Counted from the first letter of the stretch, positions 7,493 to 16,596 are shown. The stretch: DNA of 64,000 bases from Lachnospiraceae bacterium UBA7143 (GCA_002491905.1 DKWV01000015.1:1-64000), one strand, 5' to 3'. Numbers and translations are program-made. Notes: a model not told the origin generated them from the sequence alone.

Positions 7493-8407
7493 ATGAGACA
7501 CTTAATGAACCCGCTTGACTTTTCCGTGGAGGAGCTGGACCGGCTCTTTGACCTGGCAGGCAGAATCGAGGCCGATCCCGCAAAGTACGCCCACGCCTGC
7601 GAGGGCAAAAAGCTGGCCACCTGCTTTTACGAGCCGAGCACACGCACGCGCTTAAGCTTTGAGGCCGCCATGTTAAATCTGGGCGGACAGGTGCTTGGCT
7701 TTTCTGACGCCGCCTCGTCCTCCGCTTCAAAGGGCGAGAGCGTCTCCGACACCATCCGCATCGTGTCCTGCTATGCGGATATCTGCGCCATGCGCCATCC
7801 CAAGGAAGGCGCTCCTATGGTCGCAGCGGAACGTTCCGGCATCCCCGTAATCAACGCGGGGGACGGCGGCCACCAGCATCCTACGCAGACGCTCACGGAC
7901 CTGCTCACCATCCGCTCCCTTAAGGGAAAACTCGGCGGTTTTACGATCGGCCTGTGCGGAGACCTGAAATTCGGACGCACCGTGCATTCCCTGATTAACG
8001 CGCTGATCCGTTATCCCGATATCCGCTTTATCTTTATCTCCCCTCCTGAGTTAAAGGTGCCCGACTATATCACGGACATGCTGACGGAAAAAAATATTCC
8101 CTACGAGGAGGTCATCCGTCTGGAAGACTGTATGCCGGAACTTGATCTCCTGTACATGACCAGAGTGCAGAGAGAGCGGTTCTTTAACGAAGAAGACTAT
8201 GTAAGGCTGAAAGATTTCTATATTCTGGACAAGGCAAAGCTGTCTGCCGCCAGGGAGGACATGCTCATTCTCCACCCCCTGCCCCGGGTCAATGAAATTT
8301 CCGTGGAGGTGGATGACGACCCCCGCGCCGTCTATTTTAAACAGGCACAATACGGCGTCTATGTCCGCATGGCGCTGATCCTGACGCTTCTGGGCATCGA
8401 GGAATAA
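7493..8407 (+). CDS. pyrB: Aspartate carbamoyltransferase, catalytic subunit
   Basis: Joins carbamoyl phosphate and L-aspartate to N-carbamoyl-aspartate, the committed step of pyrimidine synthesis. 304 aa, full length. Carbamoyl-phosphate motif FYEPSTRTRLSFEAAM near residue 43, catalytic loop SSASKGESVSDT, GGHQHPTQTLTDLLTI, and the aspartate loop HPLPRVNEI. The AGGAG Shine-Dalgarno at about 7475 is some 12 nt from this ATG; another in-frame ATG lies at 7505. pyrI follows after 25 bp, so the two subunits should be made together as a class B ATCase. Confidence 0.97.
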   Translation: MRHLMNPLDFSVEELDRLFDLAGRIEADPAKYAHACEGKKLATCFYEPSTRTRLSFEAAMLNLGGQVLGFSDAASSSASKGESVSDTIRIVSCYADICAMRHPKEGAPMVAAERSGIPVINAGDGGHQHPTQTLTDLLTIRSLKGKLGGFTIGLCGDLKFGRTVHSLINALIRYPDIRFIFISPPELKVPDYITDMLTEKNIPYEEVIRLEDCMPELDLLYMTRVQRERFFNEEDYVRLKDFYILDKAKLSAAREDMLILHPLPRVNEISVEVDDDPRAVYFKQAQYGVYVRMALILTLLGIEE

Positions 8408-8432
8408 AATTTAAAAAGGAGATTATGCTGTT

Positions 8433-8870
8433 ATGCTAAACGTAGGAAAAATTGAGGAAGGTTTCGTACTAGACCACATAAAAGCAGGCAAAAGCCTCGA
8501 AATCTACCATCACCTGAAGCTGGACAAGCTGGACTGTACGGTGGCGATCATCAAGAACGCCCGCAGCAATAAGATAGGAAAAAAGGATATCCTGAAGGTG
8601 GAGTGCGATATCAACACACTGAACCTGGATATCCTGGCTTTTATCGACCATAACATCACCGTCAACGTAATTAAGGACGGAGAAATTGTAGATAAAAAGG
8701 AACTGGTGCTCCCCCGCGAAATTCACAATGTAATCAGATGCAAAAATCCGCGCTGTATCACTTCCATCGAACAGGAACTTCCGCACATTTTCGTGCTGGC
8801 CGATGAGGAAAAGGAAATCTACCGCTGTAAATACTGTGAAGAAAAGGCCGGAAATTCCTCTACGTGGTAA
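8433..8870 (+). CDS. pyrI: Aspartate carbamoyltransferase, regulatory subunit
   Basis: A 145-aa allosteric subunit that binds CTP/ATP through its N-terminal ferredoxin-like domain (LNVGKIEEGFVLDHIKAGKS, then the VAIIKNARSNKIGKKD loop) and contacts PyrB through a C-terminal zinc ribbon (CKNPRC and, after about 27 residues, CKYC). All four zinc cysteines are present, so the subunit looks functional. AAGGAG precedes the ATG. Its last 11 bp overlap the 3' end of the convergent HD-GYP gene, leaving no room for a terminator. Confidence 0.96.
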   Translation: MLNVGKIEEGFVLDHIKAGKSLEIYHHLKLDKLDCTVAIIKNARSNKIGKKDILKVECDINTLNLDILAFIDHNITVNVIKDGEIVDKKELVLPREIHNVIRCKNPRCITSIEQELPHIFVLADEEKEIYRCKYCEEKAGNSSTW

Positions 8871-9621
8871 GCGCCCTGCCACTCTCTGCTTTCTCCTCAA
8901 GCTCTCCTCTTGCCTCAGTCAGGCACGACAGGAGCTTGGGGGAAAACTGACCGCAGTCCCCGCGCATAATCATATCGTATGCCTCTGCAGGCGTGTACGC
9001 ACTCTTATAGCAGCGTTCGCTGACAAGCGCATCATAGACGTCCGCCAGGGAGACAATCTGCGCGGCTATCGGAATTTCTTCCCCTTTCAGTCCTTCGGGA
9101 TAGCCCCTCCCGTCATACCGTTCGTGATGATATCTGCAGATCTCATAGCTTACCCGGCCGTACTCCCCCTCCTGAATATCTCCCAGCATCGCTATGATCT
9201 CGCATCCCTTCGTGGTGTGCGTCTTCATCGTTTCAAATTCCTGTTCGGTAAGCTTACCCGGCTTCAAAAGCACCGCGTCCGGGACTGCGATTTTTCCCAC
9301 ATCATGCAAAGCAGCCGCCGCTGTGATCACATCGACGGCTGCTTTATCAAGTTCATATTCCGGACAGGCTTTTGCCAGATGTTCTGCCAGAATTCTCGTG
9401 AAATCCTTTACACGCTTCACATGGTCACCCGACTCCAGATTCCGAAACTCCACCACATTACTCATGGTCTCTATGATGCGCTCATTCATGCGCCTAAGCT
9501 CAGACGCCTGTTTCTCAAGCACGCTGGTCTGCAGCTTCACCAGTTCTTCCAAATGGCGTTTTGTGTAATATGTCCCGCCATCCTTATCATTCGTGCGTGA
9601 ATCTACGCCCGAATTTTTCAT
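8860..9621 (-). CDS. HD-GYP domain phosphodiesterase
   Basis: A 253-aa protein with a coiled-coil-like N-terminus (residues 20-60, LVKLQTSVLEKQASELRRMN) and one HD-GYP domain: SGDHVKRV, AAALHDVGKIAVPD, HHERYDGRGYPEGLKG and SLADVYDAL are all intact. HD-GYP proteins hydrolyse cyclic di-GMP or related cyclic dinucleotides. No receiver, PAS or membrane segment is present, so it is a soluble enzyme whose input is not visible. It starts 42 bp downstream of the pnp stop and may be cotranscribed with pnp. The 3' end overlaps pyrI by 11 bp on the opposite strand. Confidence 0.92.
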   Translation of the reverse strand: MKNSGVDSRTNDKDGGTYYTKRHLEELVKLQTSVLEKQASELRRMNERIIETMSNVVEFRNLESGDHVKRVKDFTRILAEHLAKACPEYELDKAAVDVITAAAALHDVGKIAVPDAVLLKPGKLTEQEFETMKTHTTKGCEIIAMLGDIQEGEYGRVSYEICRYHHERYDGRGYPEGLKGEEIPIAAQIVSLADVYDALVSERCYKSAYTPAEAYDMIMRGDCGQFSPKLLSCLTEARGELEEKAESGRALTT

Positions 9622-9663
9622 TGTTATCCTGCCTTTATTTTATTCGAAGAATGCGGCGCATTC

Positions 9664-11754
9664 TCACACCTGTGCCACATCTTTCATGGAGAAACTGATT
9701 CTGCCCATCTTATCCTTGCCAAGGCATACCACGGTTACCTTGTCCCCAAGAGTAAGCACATCCTCCACACGGTTGATTCTCTCCTTCGCGATCTTGGAGA
9801 TGTGAACCATGCCCTCCTTGCCCGGCGCGAACTCAATAAACGCACCGAACTCCTTAATGCTGACTACGGTACCCTGGAAGATCTGACCTTCCTCGAAGTC
9901 CGTGGTAATCATCTTAATCATATCCACAGCCTTGTCCATCATCTCGTGATCCGTACCGCATACGGAAACCTGACCTTCGTCGTTGATGTCAATCTTCACG
10001 CCTGTGCGCGCGATAATCTCATTGATGGTCTTGCCGCGCTGACCCACCACATCACCGATCTTGTCGGGATCAATCTGGATGGAAATAATCTTGGGCGCAT
10101 AGGGGCCGACCTCCTTGCGGGGCGCTGCAATCGCAGGCTTCATGCAGTTTTCCATAATATACTCTCTCGCCTCACGGCATCTGCCGATCGCACCCTCAAC
10201 GATAGGCTTTGTCAGACCATGAATCTTAATATCCATCTGGATCGCCGTGATACCCTCGTGAGTGCCGGTCACCTTAAAGTCCATATCGCCGAAAAAGTCC
10301 TCAAGGCCCTGAATATCCGTCAAAAGCACGAAATCATCATCCGTTTCACCCGTCACCAGGCCGCAGGAGATACCGGCAACCATTTTCTTGATCGGCACGC
10401 CCGCCGCCATCAGGGACATGCAGGAGGCACAGGTGGACGCCATAGATGTAGAGCCGTTGGACTCAAAGGTCTCCGACACAGTGCGGATTGCGTAAGGGAA
10501 TTCCTCCTCAGAAGGAAGCACCGGGAGGAGCGCTCTCTCCGCCAGCGCGCCGTGGCCGATCTCTCTTCTGCCCGGGCCTCTGCTCACCTTCGTCTCGCCT
10601 ACGGAGTAGGAAGGGAAATTATAGTGGTGCATGTATCTCTTGCCCGTGACATACGGATCCAAACCGTCCACCTTCTGTATCTCTGAGAGCGGCGCCAGCG
10701 TACACACGTTACAGATCTGCGTCTGCCCTCTCGTAAACATGGCGGAACCGTGCACCCTGGGAATGATATCCACCTCTGCGGCAAGCGGGCGGATCTGGTC
10801 TAACGCCCTTCCGTCAGGACGCTTGTGATCCTTTAGGATCATCTTGCGCACGGTCTTCTTCTGGTACTGGTATACCGCCTCGCCGAGCACCGCCAGATAC
10901 TCTTCGTTGTCCGCGAAAGCCTCCTCCAGTCTCGCCGTGATATCTCTGATATTCTCCTCGCGCACCTGCTTCTCGTCGGTGAAGACAGCCTTCTCCATCT
11001 CCTCGGGCGTCACGATTTTCTTCATATCCTCAAACATCTGCCCGGGAACCGCACAGCTCTCGTAAGTGTGCTTGGGCTTGCCAACTTCCGCCACAATCTG
11101 ATTGATGAAGGTAATCAGTGTCTGGTTTACCTCATGGGCCTTGTAGATCGCCTCCAGCACCTTTGCCTCCGGCACCTCGTTGGCGCCCGCCTCAATCATC
11201 ATCACCTTCTCCGCGGTGGAAGCCACCGTCATTTTCAGGTCACCCTTATCCCACTGTTCCTGGGAGGGATTGACAATCAGTTCGCCGTCCACCATACCCA
11301 TCTGCGTCATCGCACAGGGACCCGCAAAGGGAATATCCGAAATGCATGTGGCAATGGCCGTACCGATCATCGCCACCAGCTCCGGGCGGCACGCGGGATC
11401 CACGCTCATTACCAAATTGTTTAAGGTCACGTCATTGCGGTAGTCCTTCGGGAAAAGCGGTCTCATGGGGCGGTCAATCACGCGGCTTGTCAGAATCGCA
11501 TTCTCGGAGGGTTTGCCCTCTCTCTTGTTAAAGCCGCCGGGAATTTTACCTACCGAGTAGAACTTCTCCTCATACTCCACGCTGCAGGGAAAGAAATCAA
11601 TGCCGTCCCTGGGTTTATCGGAGGCCGTTGCCGTGGATAAAACGGTGGTCTCACCATACTGCATAAAAGCGCAGCCGTTTGCCTGTTTGCCGACTCTGCC
11701 GATGTCCACACGAAGGGTACGTCCGGCGAGTTCCAAAGTGTAACTCTTGTACAT
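9664..11754 (-). CDS. pnp: Polynucleotide phosphorylase
   Basis: A 3'-5' phosphorolytic exoribonuclease, 696 aa. Two RNase PH-like cores (first about 1-140 with GKIPGGFNKREGKPSE; second about 310-540 with MFTRGQTQ and SVSETFESNGSTSMAS, GISCGLV) are linked by an alpha-helical domain, followed by KH (IDPDKIGDVVGQRGKTINEI) and S1 (GQIFQGTVVSIKEFGAFIEF) RNA-binding domains. It acts in mRNA decay and RNA tailing with the degradosome. It lies 137 bp downstream of rpsO in the conserved rpsO-pnp order, with a terminator-like hairpin between them. Confidence 0.98.
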   Translation of the reverse strand: MYKSYTLELAGRTLRVDIGRVGKQANGCAFMQYGETTVLSTATASDKPRDGIDFFPCSVEYEEKFYSVGKIPGGFNKREGKPSENAILTSRVIDRPMRPLFPKDYRNDVTLNNLVMSVDPACRPELVAMIGTAIATCISDIPFAGPCAMTQMGMVDGELIVNPSQEQWDKGDLKMTVASTAEKVMMIEAGANEVPEAKVLEAIYKAHEVNQTLITFINQIVAEVGKPKHTYESCAVPGQMFEDMKKIVTPEEMEKAVFTDEKQVREENIRDITARLEEAFADNEEYLAVLGEAVYQYQKKTVRKMILKDHKRPDGRALDQIRPLAAEVDIIPRVHGSAMFTRGQTQICNVCTLAPLSEIQKVDGLDPYVTGKRYMHHYNFPSYSVGETKVSRGPGRREIGHGALAERALLPVLPSEEEFPYAIRTVSETFESNGSTSMASTCASCMSLMAAGVPIKKMVAGISCGLVTGETDDDFVLLTDIQGLEDFFGDMDFKVTGTHEGITAIQMDIKIHGLTKPIVEGAIGRCREAREYIMENCMKPAIAAPRKEVGPYAPKIISIQIDPDKIGDVVGQRGKTINEIIARTGVKIDINDEGQVSVCGTDHEMMDKAVDMIKMITTDFEEGQIFQGTVVSIKEFGAFIEFAPGKEGMVHISKIAKERINRVEDVLTLGDKVTVVCLGKDKMGRISFSMKDVAQV

Positions 11755-11791
11755 AATCTTCTCTCCTTCTTCTCTTCTACTCTTTGCTCCA

Positions 11792-11836
11792 GTTCATCTC
11801 ACGCCCATTCGTAAAAGAAGATAAACTGTTATATTA
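11792..11836. repeat. Short relative of the polC-upstream intergenic element
   Basis: Within the pnp-rpsO gap, GTTCA, CACGCCCATTCG, a Y, AAAA and, at the far end, AACTGTTATA occur in the same order as at the two ends of the longer element at 34466-34628. The middle of that element is missing here. A shared ancestry is likely but rests on about 30 matching bases. Confidence 0.4.
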
Positions 11837-11879
11837 GAAAAGCGGATTTAGGGTCGGACCTGCCAACCCTATCTCCGCT
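11831..11879 (-). terminator. Hairpin after rpsO
   Basis: On the minus strand AGCGGA..TAGGGT pairs with ACCCTA..TCCGCT with a small internal loop, followed by TTTTCTAATAT. It starts about 13 bp after the rpsO stop and would terminate or process the rpsO-pnp transcript; partial read-through into pnp is expected. Confidence 0.6.
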
Positions 11880-11891
11880 CATCATCCCTTA

Positions 11892-12158
11892 CTATTTACG
11901 AAGTCCAAGCTTCTCGATCAGTGCACGATATCTCTCGATATCCTTGTCTTTCAGATAGCCGAGCAGGCCGCGTCTCTGACCTACCATTTTCAGAAGTCCT
12001 CTTCTGGAGTGGTGGTCCTTCGGATTCTCTTTCAGATGCTCGGTCAGCTCCTGAATTCTCGCCGTCAGGACCGCTACCTGTACCTCCGGCGAACCGGTAT
12101 CGCCCTCAGATCTGGCATACTCTTTAATAATCGCTGTCTTTTTTTCCTTAGAAATCAT
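11892..12158 (-). CDS. rpsO: 30S ribosomal protein S15
   Basis: 88 aa, the usual length. Contains the 16S rRNA-binding signature LTEHLKENPKDHHSRRGLLK followed by the conserved QRRGLLGYL. S15 nucleates assembly of the central domain of the 30S subunit. AAGGAG precedes the ATG by about 6 nt. The gene has its own promoter and a structured leader of about 100 nt, in which S15 commonly represses its own translation in bacteria. The next gene downstream is pnp. Confidence 0.98.
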   Translation of the reverse strand: MISKEKKTAIIKEYARSEGDTGSPEVQVAVLTARIQELTEHLKENPKDHHSRRGLLKMVGQRRGLLGYLKDKDIERYRALIEKLGLRK

Positions 12159-12255
12159 AGTTTCTCCTTTCCCTCAGGGGGCTGCCCTGATAACCGCCTG
12201 ACACCAAGAAGGGGTCGGAGTGTCCCACCTCTGCGTGTCGGCTGAAATTCATACT
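12159..12255 (-). promoter_or_regulatory. Structured rpsO mRNA leader (putative S15 autoregulation site)
   Basis: Two stems can be read on the minus strand: GACAC/GTGTC (12224-12200) and, directly before the Shine-Dalgarno, TCAGGG/CCCTGA (12190-12174). S15 represses its own translation through leader structures in several phyla; that it does so here is inference. Confidence 0.45.
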
Positions 12256-12260
12256 TTCAT

Positions 12261-12289
12261 ATTTTAACACAGCAGTACTTTCTTGTAAA
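12261..12289 (-). promoter_or_regulatory. Promoter of rpsO
   Basis: TTTACA (12289-12284), 17-bp spacer, TAAAAT (12266-12261) on the minus strand. It lies about 95 bp before the rpsO ATG. Confidence 0.7.
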
Positions 12290-12340
12290 GCAGTTTTTAC
12301 GAAACTTTCAGGCACCTCCGCAAGTCCGGCAGGACGTCCC

Positions 12341-12715
12341 TCACTGATCGCTCTGCCGATACCCCTCTCCCATCTTTGCGGTGATTTCATCATACTGCCT
12401 GTACATTTTCTGCACCTCATTCTCCAAAATATAATAATGGCGCACATAGGGGATGAGTAGCACAAGAAACGCAGCCACCACGAAAAGCCAGCTCCCCGCG
12501 CCCTCCGTTCCAAGCGCCATCATCAGAAACGCCATGCCCACGGACATCACCGCAAACAGGGCAAAAATCACCGTGACAATCAGATGGATCAGCCTCTCAT
12601 GCTGAAAAAATCCCACCTGCACAAGATGTTCCCTGCGGATCCGTTCCCAGTCGGCATCCTCCCGCAAAAGCAGATCATCCATATACTTTCGATAGGTCAA
12701 AATACGTTTTTCCAT
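12341..12715 (-). CDS. Small membrane protein of unknown function
   Basis: A 124-aa protein I do not recognise. Residues 1-40 are charged and helical (KYMDDLLLREDADWERIRREH). Two transmembrane helices follow (about 44-66, LIVTVIFALFAVMSVGMAFL; about 75-95, WLFVVAAFLVLLIPYVRHYYI), then a charged cytoplasmic-type tail. It lies 36 bp downstream of the NlpC/P60 gene on the same strand, so it may be the last gene of a Na/Pi transporter-hydrolase-membrane protein run. GGATGG just before the ATG is a weak Shine-Dalgarno. Confidence 0.7.
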   Translation of the reverse strand: MEKRILTYRKYMDDLLLREDADWERIRREHLVQVGFFQHERLIHLIVTVIFALFAVMSVGMAFLMMALGTEGAGSWLFVVAAFLVLLIPYVRHYYILENEVQKMYRQYDEITAKMGEGYRQSDQ

Positions 12716-12751
12716 TTTTCCATCCGTTCCGACACGCCTACCCGCGCTGTC

Positions 12752-13939
12752 TCAATCATACAGGATCCTCACCGCCTTGAACGGTGTGCGGTAAGATACA
12801 TTGGAAATCTTGATCCCCGTCTTGGGACTGCTGGCATGGACCACCTGCCCGTTTCCGATATAGATTGCCACATGGTTGATGGTTTTTCCTTTTCCGTAGA
12901 AGATCAGGTCGCCCGGCTTCGCCTCCGACACTTTGATAGTGGTACCGCAGTTTGCCTGTGCTCTGGAATTCCTGGGAAGTTTCACGCCGTACTTCTGAAA
13001 AACTCTCATCACAAACCCGGAGCAGTCCGTACCCTTCGTCAGACTGGTGCCACCCCATACATAGGGATTCCCGATAAACTCCTTCGCATACTGACAGAGA
13101 TCCACCCGCACATCGGAAACTCCCTGCCCATAAAGCAGTTCCGACATGGTGACCGCCGTGCCGAGCTCCGCGCTGACCTCCACATACTCCGCAGACACAA
13201 AGACCTCGTCGTCATCAAGAAGAACCTTAACCCAGTCACCTTCCACAGCCGCCACTTCCAGTTCCTCGCCCTGCGCTACAAGCGTAATCACCTCCGACTC
13301 CGTATTCGCCTCCGCCCTGACCTTTAAACTGTCAGTCGTCACCTTCGCAACGGTAGTCGCCAGTTCTTCCGCCTTGAACTTCGCGGGGACACCTGTCAGA
13401 AGATACTCCAGACTCACATATCCCTCCACACTGCCAGACTTGATATGCGCCCAGATACCGTCCGTATCGAGCACCTCGCATGCGGCATTCCTGGGCAGTT
13501 TTCCCACAAGCCTGCCATCCTCCGCGGCGATAGCGCGAATATTCAGGTTATCGCTCACATCCGCGATCCCCAGATTCGTATAACCCCAGTTTGCGTTCTT
13601 CGCCCTCTCATAGGCAAGCTCATAATCTTCCGCCGTCTTATCGGAAATCAGGATTGCGCCCGACCCGACTGCGTCCTCGTCCAGCACATCCTGCACCGTC
13701 TCCGCGCCGTCCTCCGCCGCGCCCTCTTCCGCGCTGTTGCCGCTGACCTGCCCTGCCTCCTGCCTGGCATCCTCCGGGGAGTCCTTGTCCAACTTTAGCT
13801 GCCCGATCGGCAAAAGATCCGGCACAGGCATGGATGCCTGTACCAGCATTGGTGTATTCATAAGAATAACTGCTGTTATTATAAATACCGCTTCCCGTCT
13901 CTTCATCCGGAACCAAATCCTCTCCCTGTTCTCTGCCAT
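12752..13939 (-). CDS. Secreted SH3b / NlpC-P60 peptidoglycan hydrolase
   Basis: 395 aa. An N-terminal signal sequence (MKRREAVFIITAVILMN core) leads to an acidic linker rich in Glu, Asp and Ala (residues 50-95). Two SH3b domains follow (NLNIRAIAAEDGRLVGKL; SLKVRAEANTESEVITLV), and a C-terminal NlpC/P60 domain holds the catalytic triad: Cys in TDCSGFVMRVF, His in NHVAIYIG and His in VVHASS. Members cleave gamma-D-Glu to diamino-acid bonds in the wall. The first ATG (13939) is 5 bp after the transporter stop and lacks a clear Shine-Dalgarno; Met12 (13906) is an alternative that places the signal peptide at the very N-terminus. Confidence 0.92.
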   Translation of the reverse strand: MAENRERIWFRMKRREAVFIITAVILMNTPMLVQASMPVPDLLPIGQLKLDKDSPEDARQEAGQVSGNSAEEGAAEDGAETVQDVLDEDAVGSGAILISDKTAEDYELAYERAKNANWGYTNLGIADVSDNLNIRAIAAEDGRLVGKLPRNAACEVLDTDGIWAHIKSGSVEGYVSLEYLLTGVPAKFKAEELATTVAKVTTDSLKVRAEANTESEVITLVAQGEELEVAAVEGDWVKVLLDDDEVFVSAEYVEVSAELGTAVTMSELLYGQGVSDVRVDLCQYAKEFIGNPYVWGGTSLTKGTDCSGFVMRVFQKYGVKLPRNSRAQANCGTTIKVSEAKPGDLIFYGKGKTINHVAIYIGNGQVVHASSPKTGIKISNVSYRTPFKAVRILYD

Positions 13940-13944
13940 ATGTA

Positions 13945-15579
13945 CTAGTTCGGCTCATAATAGCTGTTTGCAAAAGCAATATTCGTGGCATGGTCCGCCA
14001 CCCGCTCAAGCCCCGACACGATATCCGAAAACATCGCGCCCGCCTCCGGCGTACACTCGTTGTTGGAAAGCCGCTCAATGTGACGCTGCTGCAGCTCCTT
14101 CTCCTTCTCGTCTATGGCCTCCTCCAGGTTTCTGATGTCCTCCATATGCTCCTCCTTACTCTTGACAAACATTTCAAAGGAGAAGCGCAAAAGCGTATTG
14201 ACCATATCCATCATCTCGCCCAGTTCCCGCTGCGCCGCCTTGGAAAAGCCCACGCCGGTCTTTTCCCTCTGCACCGCCGCATCCGCGATGTTTTCCGCAT
14301 GGTCGCCGATGCGCTCAATGTCGTTGACTACATGGAAAAGGGCTCCGATGCTCTTCAAGTCCTCGATCGGCAGTGTTGTCTGGTTAATCTTCACCAGATA
14401 GTTAGTGATGGCATGGCTTAAGAAGTCGATATTCTTCTCCACCTCGTAAACCTCGTTGATCTCCTCCCGGTCAAGCGTAACCAGCGCGTTCATGGCACGG
14501 TTTAAGTTTTCGTCCGCAAGGGAGCCCATACGGTCAAGCTCCTTGATAACCTCCACCACCGCCGTCGCAGGGTTTAAGACCACCTTCTCGCCGATATACT
14601 TGAGCTGGTAGCTGTCGCGGTAACCGATCTTCTTGTCGTCACCAGGCACAACCACATAAGTCAGCTTTACAATCTGTTTGATAAAAGGCATCATAATGAT
14701 AACCTGAAATACCTTAATCAGTATATGGGCATACGCAACCATCCTGCCCGGATCGTCGTGGGCAAGAACCGAAAGACCGCCGACAATCTGCTCCACCGCC
14801 AGCGAAAATATTATGTAAACTATAATTGTACCAATCACATTGAAAATCAGATGGATCGCCGCCGCTCTTTTCGCGTCCTTCTTACCGCTCAGTGAGGCCA
14901 GCAGCGCGGAAGTACAGGCGCCGATATTACAGCCGAGAATAATGAACATACCGATATCCATGCTCATCAGCCCCTGGTTCGCCAGAAGCACCATGATACT
15001 GACCGTCACTGAAGAGCTCTGGATCACCGCAGTCAATACCGTTCCCAGAAGAACCGCCAGAAAAGGTGAGCGCAGGGAGGCAAACATATGTAACACCATC
15101 GGCGAATCCTTCATGCCCGACATGGCACCCGACATCGTGCTCAGTCCCATAAAGAGAACGCCAAAGCCGATGATAACTTCCCCCCACCTGGAAACCTTCT
15201 GTTTCTTGACGAACATAATGATCAGTACGCCCGCAAGCAGAATCACGGGAGCCGCTTTCTCTAACTTAAAGGAAACGAGGAGCGCCGTTACCGTGGTACC
15301 GATATTCGCGCCGAAGATCACGCCCGCCGCCTGCGTAAGTGTCATCAGACCAGAGTTGACAAAACTGACTACCATAACCGTGCAGGCCGATGAGGACTGG
15401 ATCACTGCCGTAAAGAACACGCCTACTAAAATCGCCGTGAAACGGTTGGTCGTCAAACGTTCCAGTATTCCCCTCAGCTTGGCGCCGGCAACCTTCTCAA
15501 TGCTGTCACTCATAATGCGCATACCATACAGAAACAGCCCAAGGCCGCCCGTCATGGAAAGAATGATAGATAGATTCAT
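13945..15579 (-). CDS. Na/Pi cotransporter with PhoU-like C-terminal domain
   Basis: 544 aa. Residues 1-320 are the membrane part with the inverted duplicated QSSSA motifs of the NptA/PNaS family (AVIQSSSACTVMVV; AVIQSSSVTVSIMVL) and about eight helices (GGLGLFLYGMRIMS start). Residues about 340-540 form a helical PhoU-like domain (VNDIERIGDHAENIADAA; SGLERVADHATNIAFA). The family imports phosphate with sodium; the PhoU domain is thought to regulate it. It is first in a run with the NlpC/P60 gene (5-bp spacing), and 105 bp separate it from ribF upstream. Confidence 0.93.
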   Translation of the reverse strand: MNLSIILSMTGGLGLFLYGMRIMSDSIEKVAGAKLRGILERLTTNRFTAILVGVFFTAVIQSSSACTVMVVSFVNSGLMTLTQAAGVIFGANIGTTVTALLVSFKLEKAAPVILLAGVLIIMFVKKQKVSRWGEVIIGFGVLFMGLSTMSGAMSGMKDSPMVLHMFASLRSPFLAVLLGTVLTAVIQSSSVTVSIMVLLANQGLMSMDIGMFIILGCNIGACTSALLASLSGKKDAKRAAAIHLIFNVIGTIIVYIIFSLAVEQIVGGLSVLAHDDPGRMVAYAHILIKVFQVIIMMPFIKQIVKLTYVVVPGDDKKIGYRDSYQLKYIGEKVVLNPATAVVEVIKELDRMGSLADENLNRAMNALVTLDREEINEVYEVEKNIDFLSHAITNYLVKINQTTLPIEDLKSIGALFHVVNDIERIGDHAENIADAAVQREKTGVGFSKAAQRELGEMMDMVNTLLRFSFEMFVKSKEEHMEDIRNLEEAIDEKEKELQQRHIERLSNNECTPEAGAMFSDIVSGLERVADHATNIAFANSYYEPN

Positions 15580-15684
15580 CTCGCTTCAGATACCCTTCCT
15601 TTGTTCATTTCCCATTGAAAAGCTATACGGTTCTATTGTATCGAAAAAGAAAAACTCTTACAACCCCTTACGACAAAAAAAGAC

Positions 15685-16596
15685 CTATTGAAAATTTCTC
15701 CCAGCCTCCACATCAGTCTCAATCTGCCTTTGCAGCGCCTCCACACTCGCAAAAGCCCGCTCCGCCCTGCGGAACGCCAGAAGTTCCACCGTCATATCCC
15801 TGTCGTATACCTCTCCCCCAAAGTCATAGAGATAGGTTTCCACGCCCATAATCTTCTCCTCTGAGACAGTAGGTTTGTAACCCACATTAGAGATACCCCG
15901 GTAAGTCTTTTCGCCAATTTCCGCCCTGGAATAGTAAACCCCGTTGGGCGGCAGAAGCTTCCTCTCGTCCGGTAGAAGATTCGCCGTCGGCATACCGAGT
16001 TTTCGGCCAAGCTGCCTGCCATGCACCACTTTTCCGCTCACGCGGTAGGGCGCGCCCAGCATGGCGGTAACCTTCTCCATCTCTCCAGCCCGGACCGCCT
16101 GACGCACTCTGGTGGAGCTGACCTCCTCACCGTCCACACGGACTTTCTCAATCAGCTCCACCTGATATCCGTAAGTTCCCGCATATTCCTCCAAAAGCGC
16201 ATAATCCCCCGCGCCTCCCTTTCCGAAGGAGATATCCGGCCCGGCGCAAAGATAGGCCGTCCGCATCTGTCCCGCCAGGTAGCGGGCCACAAAGTCCGCA
16301 GGTTCCGTCGCCGCCGTATCCCGGTTTAGGGGAAATTCAATCAGCACATCTATCCCCAGCCGCGAAAAGACGGCCCGCTTCTCCTCTCTGGTGGACAGTT
16401 CCTTCGTCTCTCCGCCGAAGAAGGACGCCGCCGGGGTATCAAAGGTAAAAACTACGGTCTGCAGTCCCCGCTGTTTCTGTCCGAGCACCCGTTCCAGAAG
16501 CAGACGATGCCCCAGATGAATCCCGTCAAACTTCCCCAGCGCAACGGCGCTTCTGTTTTCCAGATGAAATTCCGTCGTGTTTTCTATAATCTGCAT
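15685..16596 (-). CDS. ribF: Bifunctional riboflavin kinase / FAD synthetase
   Basis: 303 aa. The N-terminal nucleotidyltransferase domain (1-180) shows VALGKFDGIHLGHRLLL and YLCAGPDISFGKGGAG, which adenylates FMN to FAD; the C-terminal flavokinase domain (about 185-300) shows GKVVHGRQLGRKLGMPTANL and ISNVGYKPT, which phosphorylates riboflavin. The usual start of the NTase motif (Gly-Lys-Phe-Asp-Gly) is intact. The gene closes the rimP-to-truB cluster, 64 bp after truB, an order seen in many Firmicutes. Confidence 0.96.
   Translation of the reverse strand: MQIIENTTEFHLENRSAVALGKFDGIHLGHRLLLERVLGQKQRGLQTVVFTFDTPAASFFGGETKELSTREEKRAVFSRLGIDVLIEFPLNRDTAATEPADFVARYLAGQMRTAYLCAGPDISFGKGGAGDYALLEEYAGTYGYQVELIEKVRVDGEEVSSTRVRQAVRAGEMEKVTAMLGAPYRVSGKVVHGRQLGRKLGMPTANLLPDERKLLPPNGVYYSRAEIGEKTYRGISNVGYKPTVSEEKIMGVETYLYDFGGEVYDRDMTVELLAFRRAERAFASVEALQRQIETDVEAGRNFQ

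Noticed and set aside
9648..9664. Terminator between pnp and the HD-GYP gene
   Set aside because: The AGAATGC/GCATTCT stem lacks a T tract on the minus strand, so it was not called.
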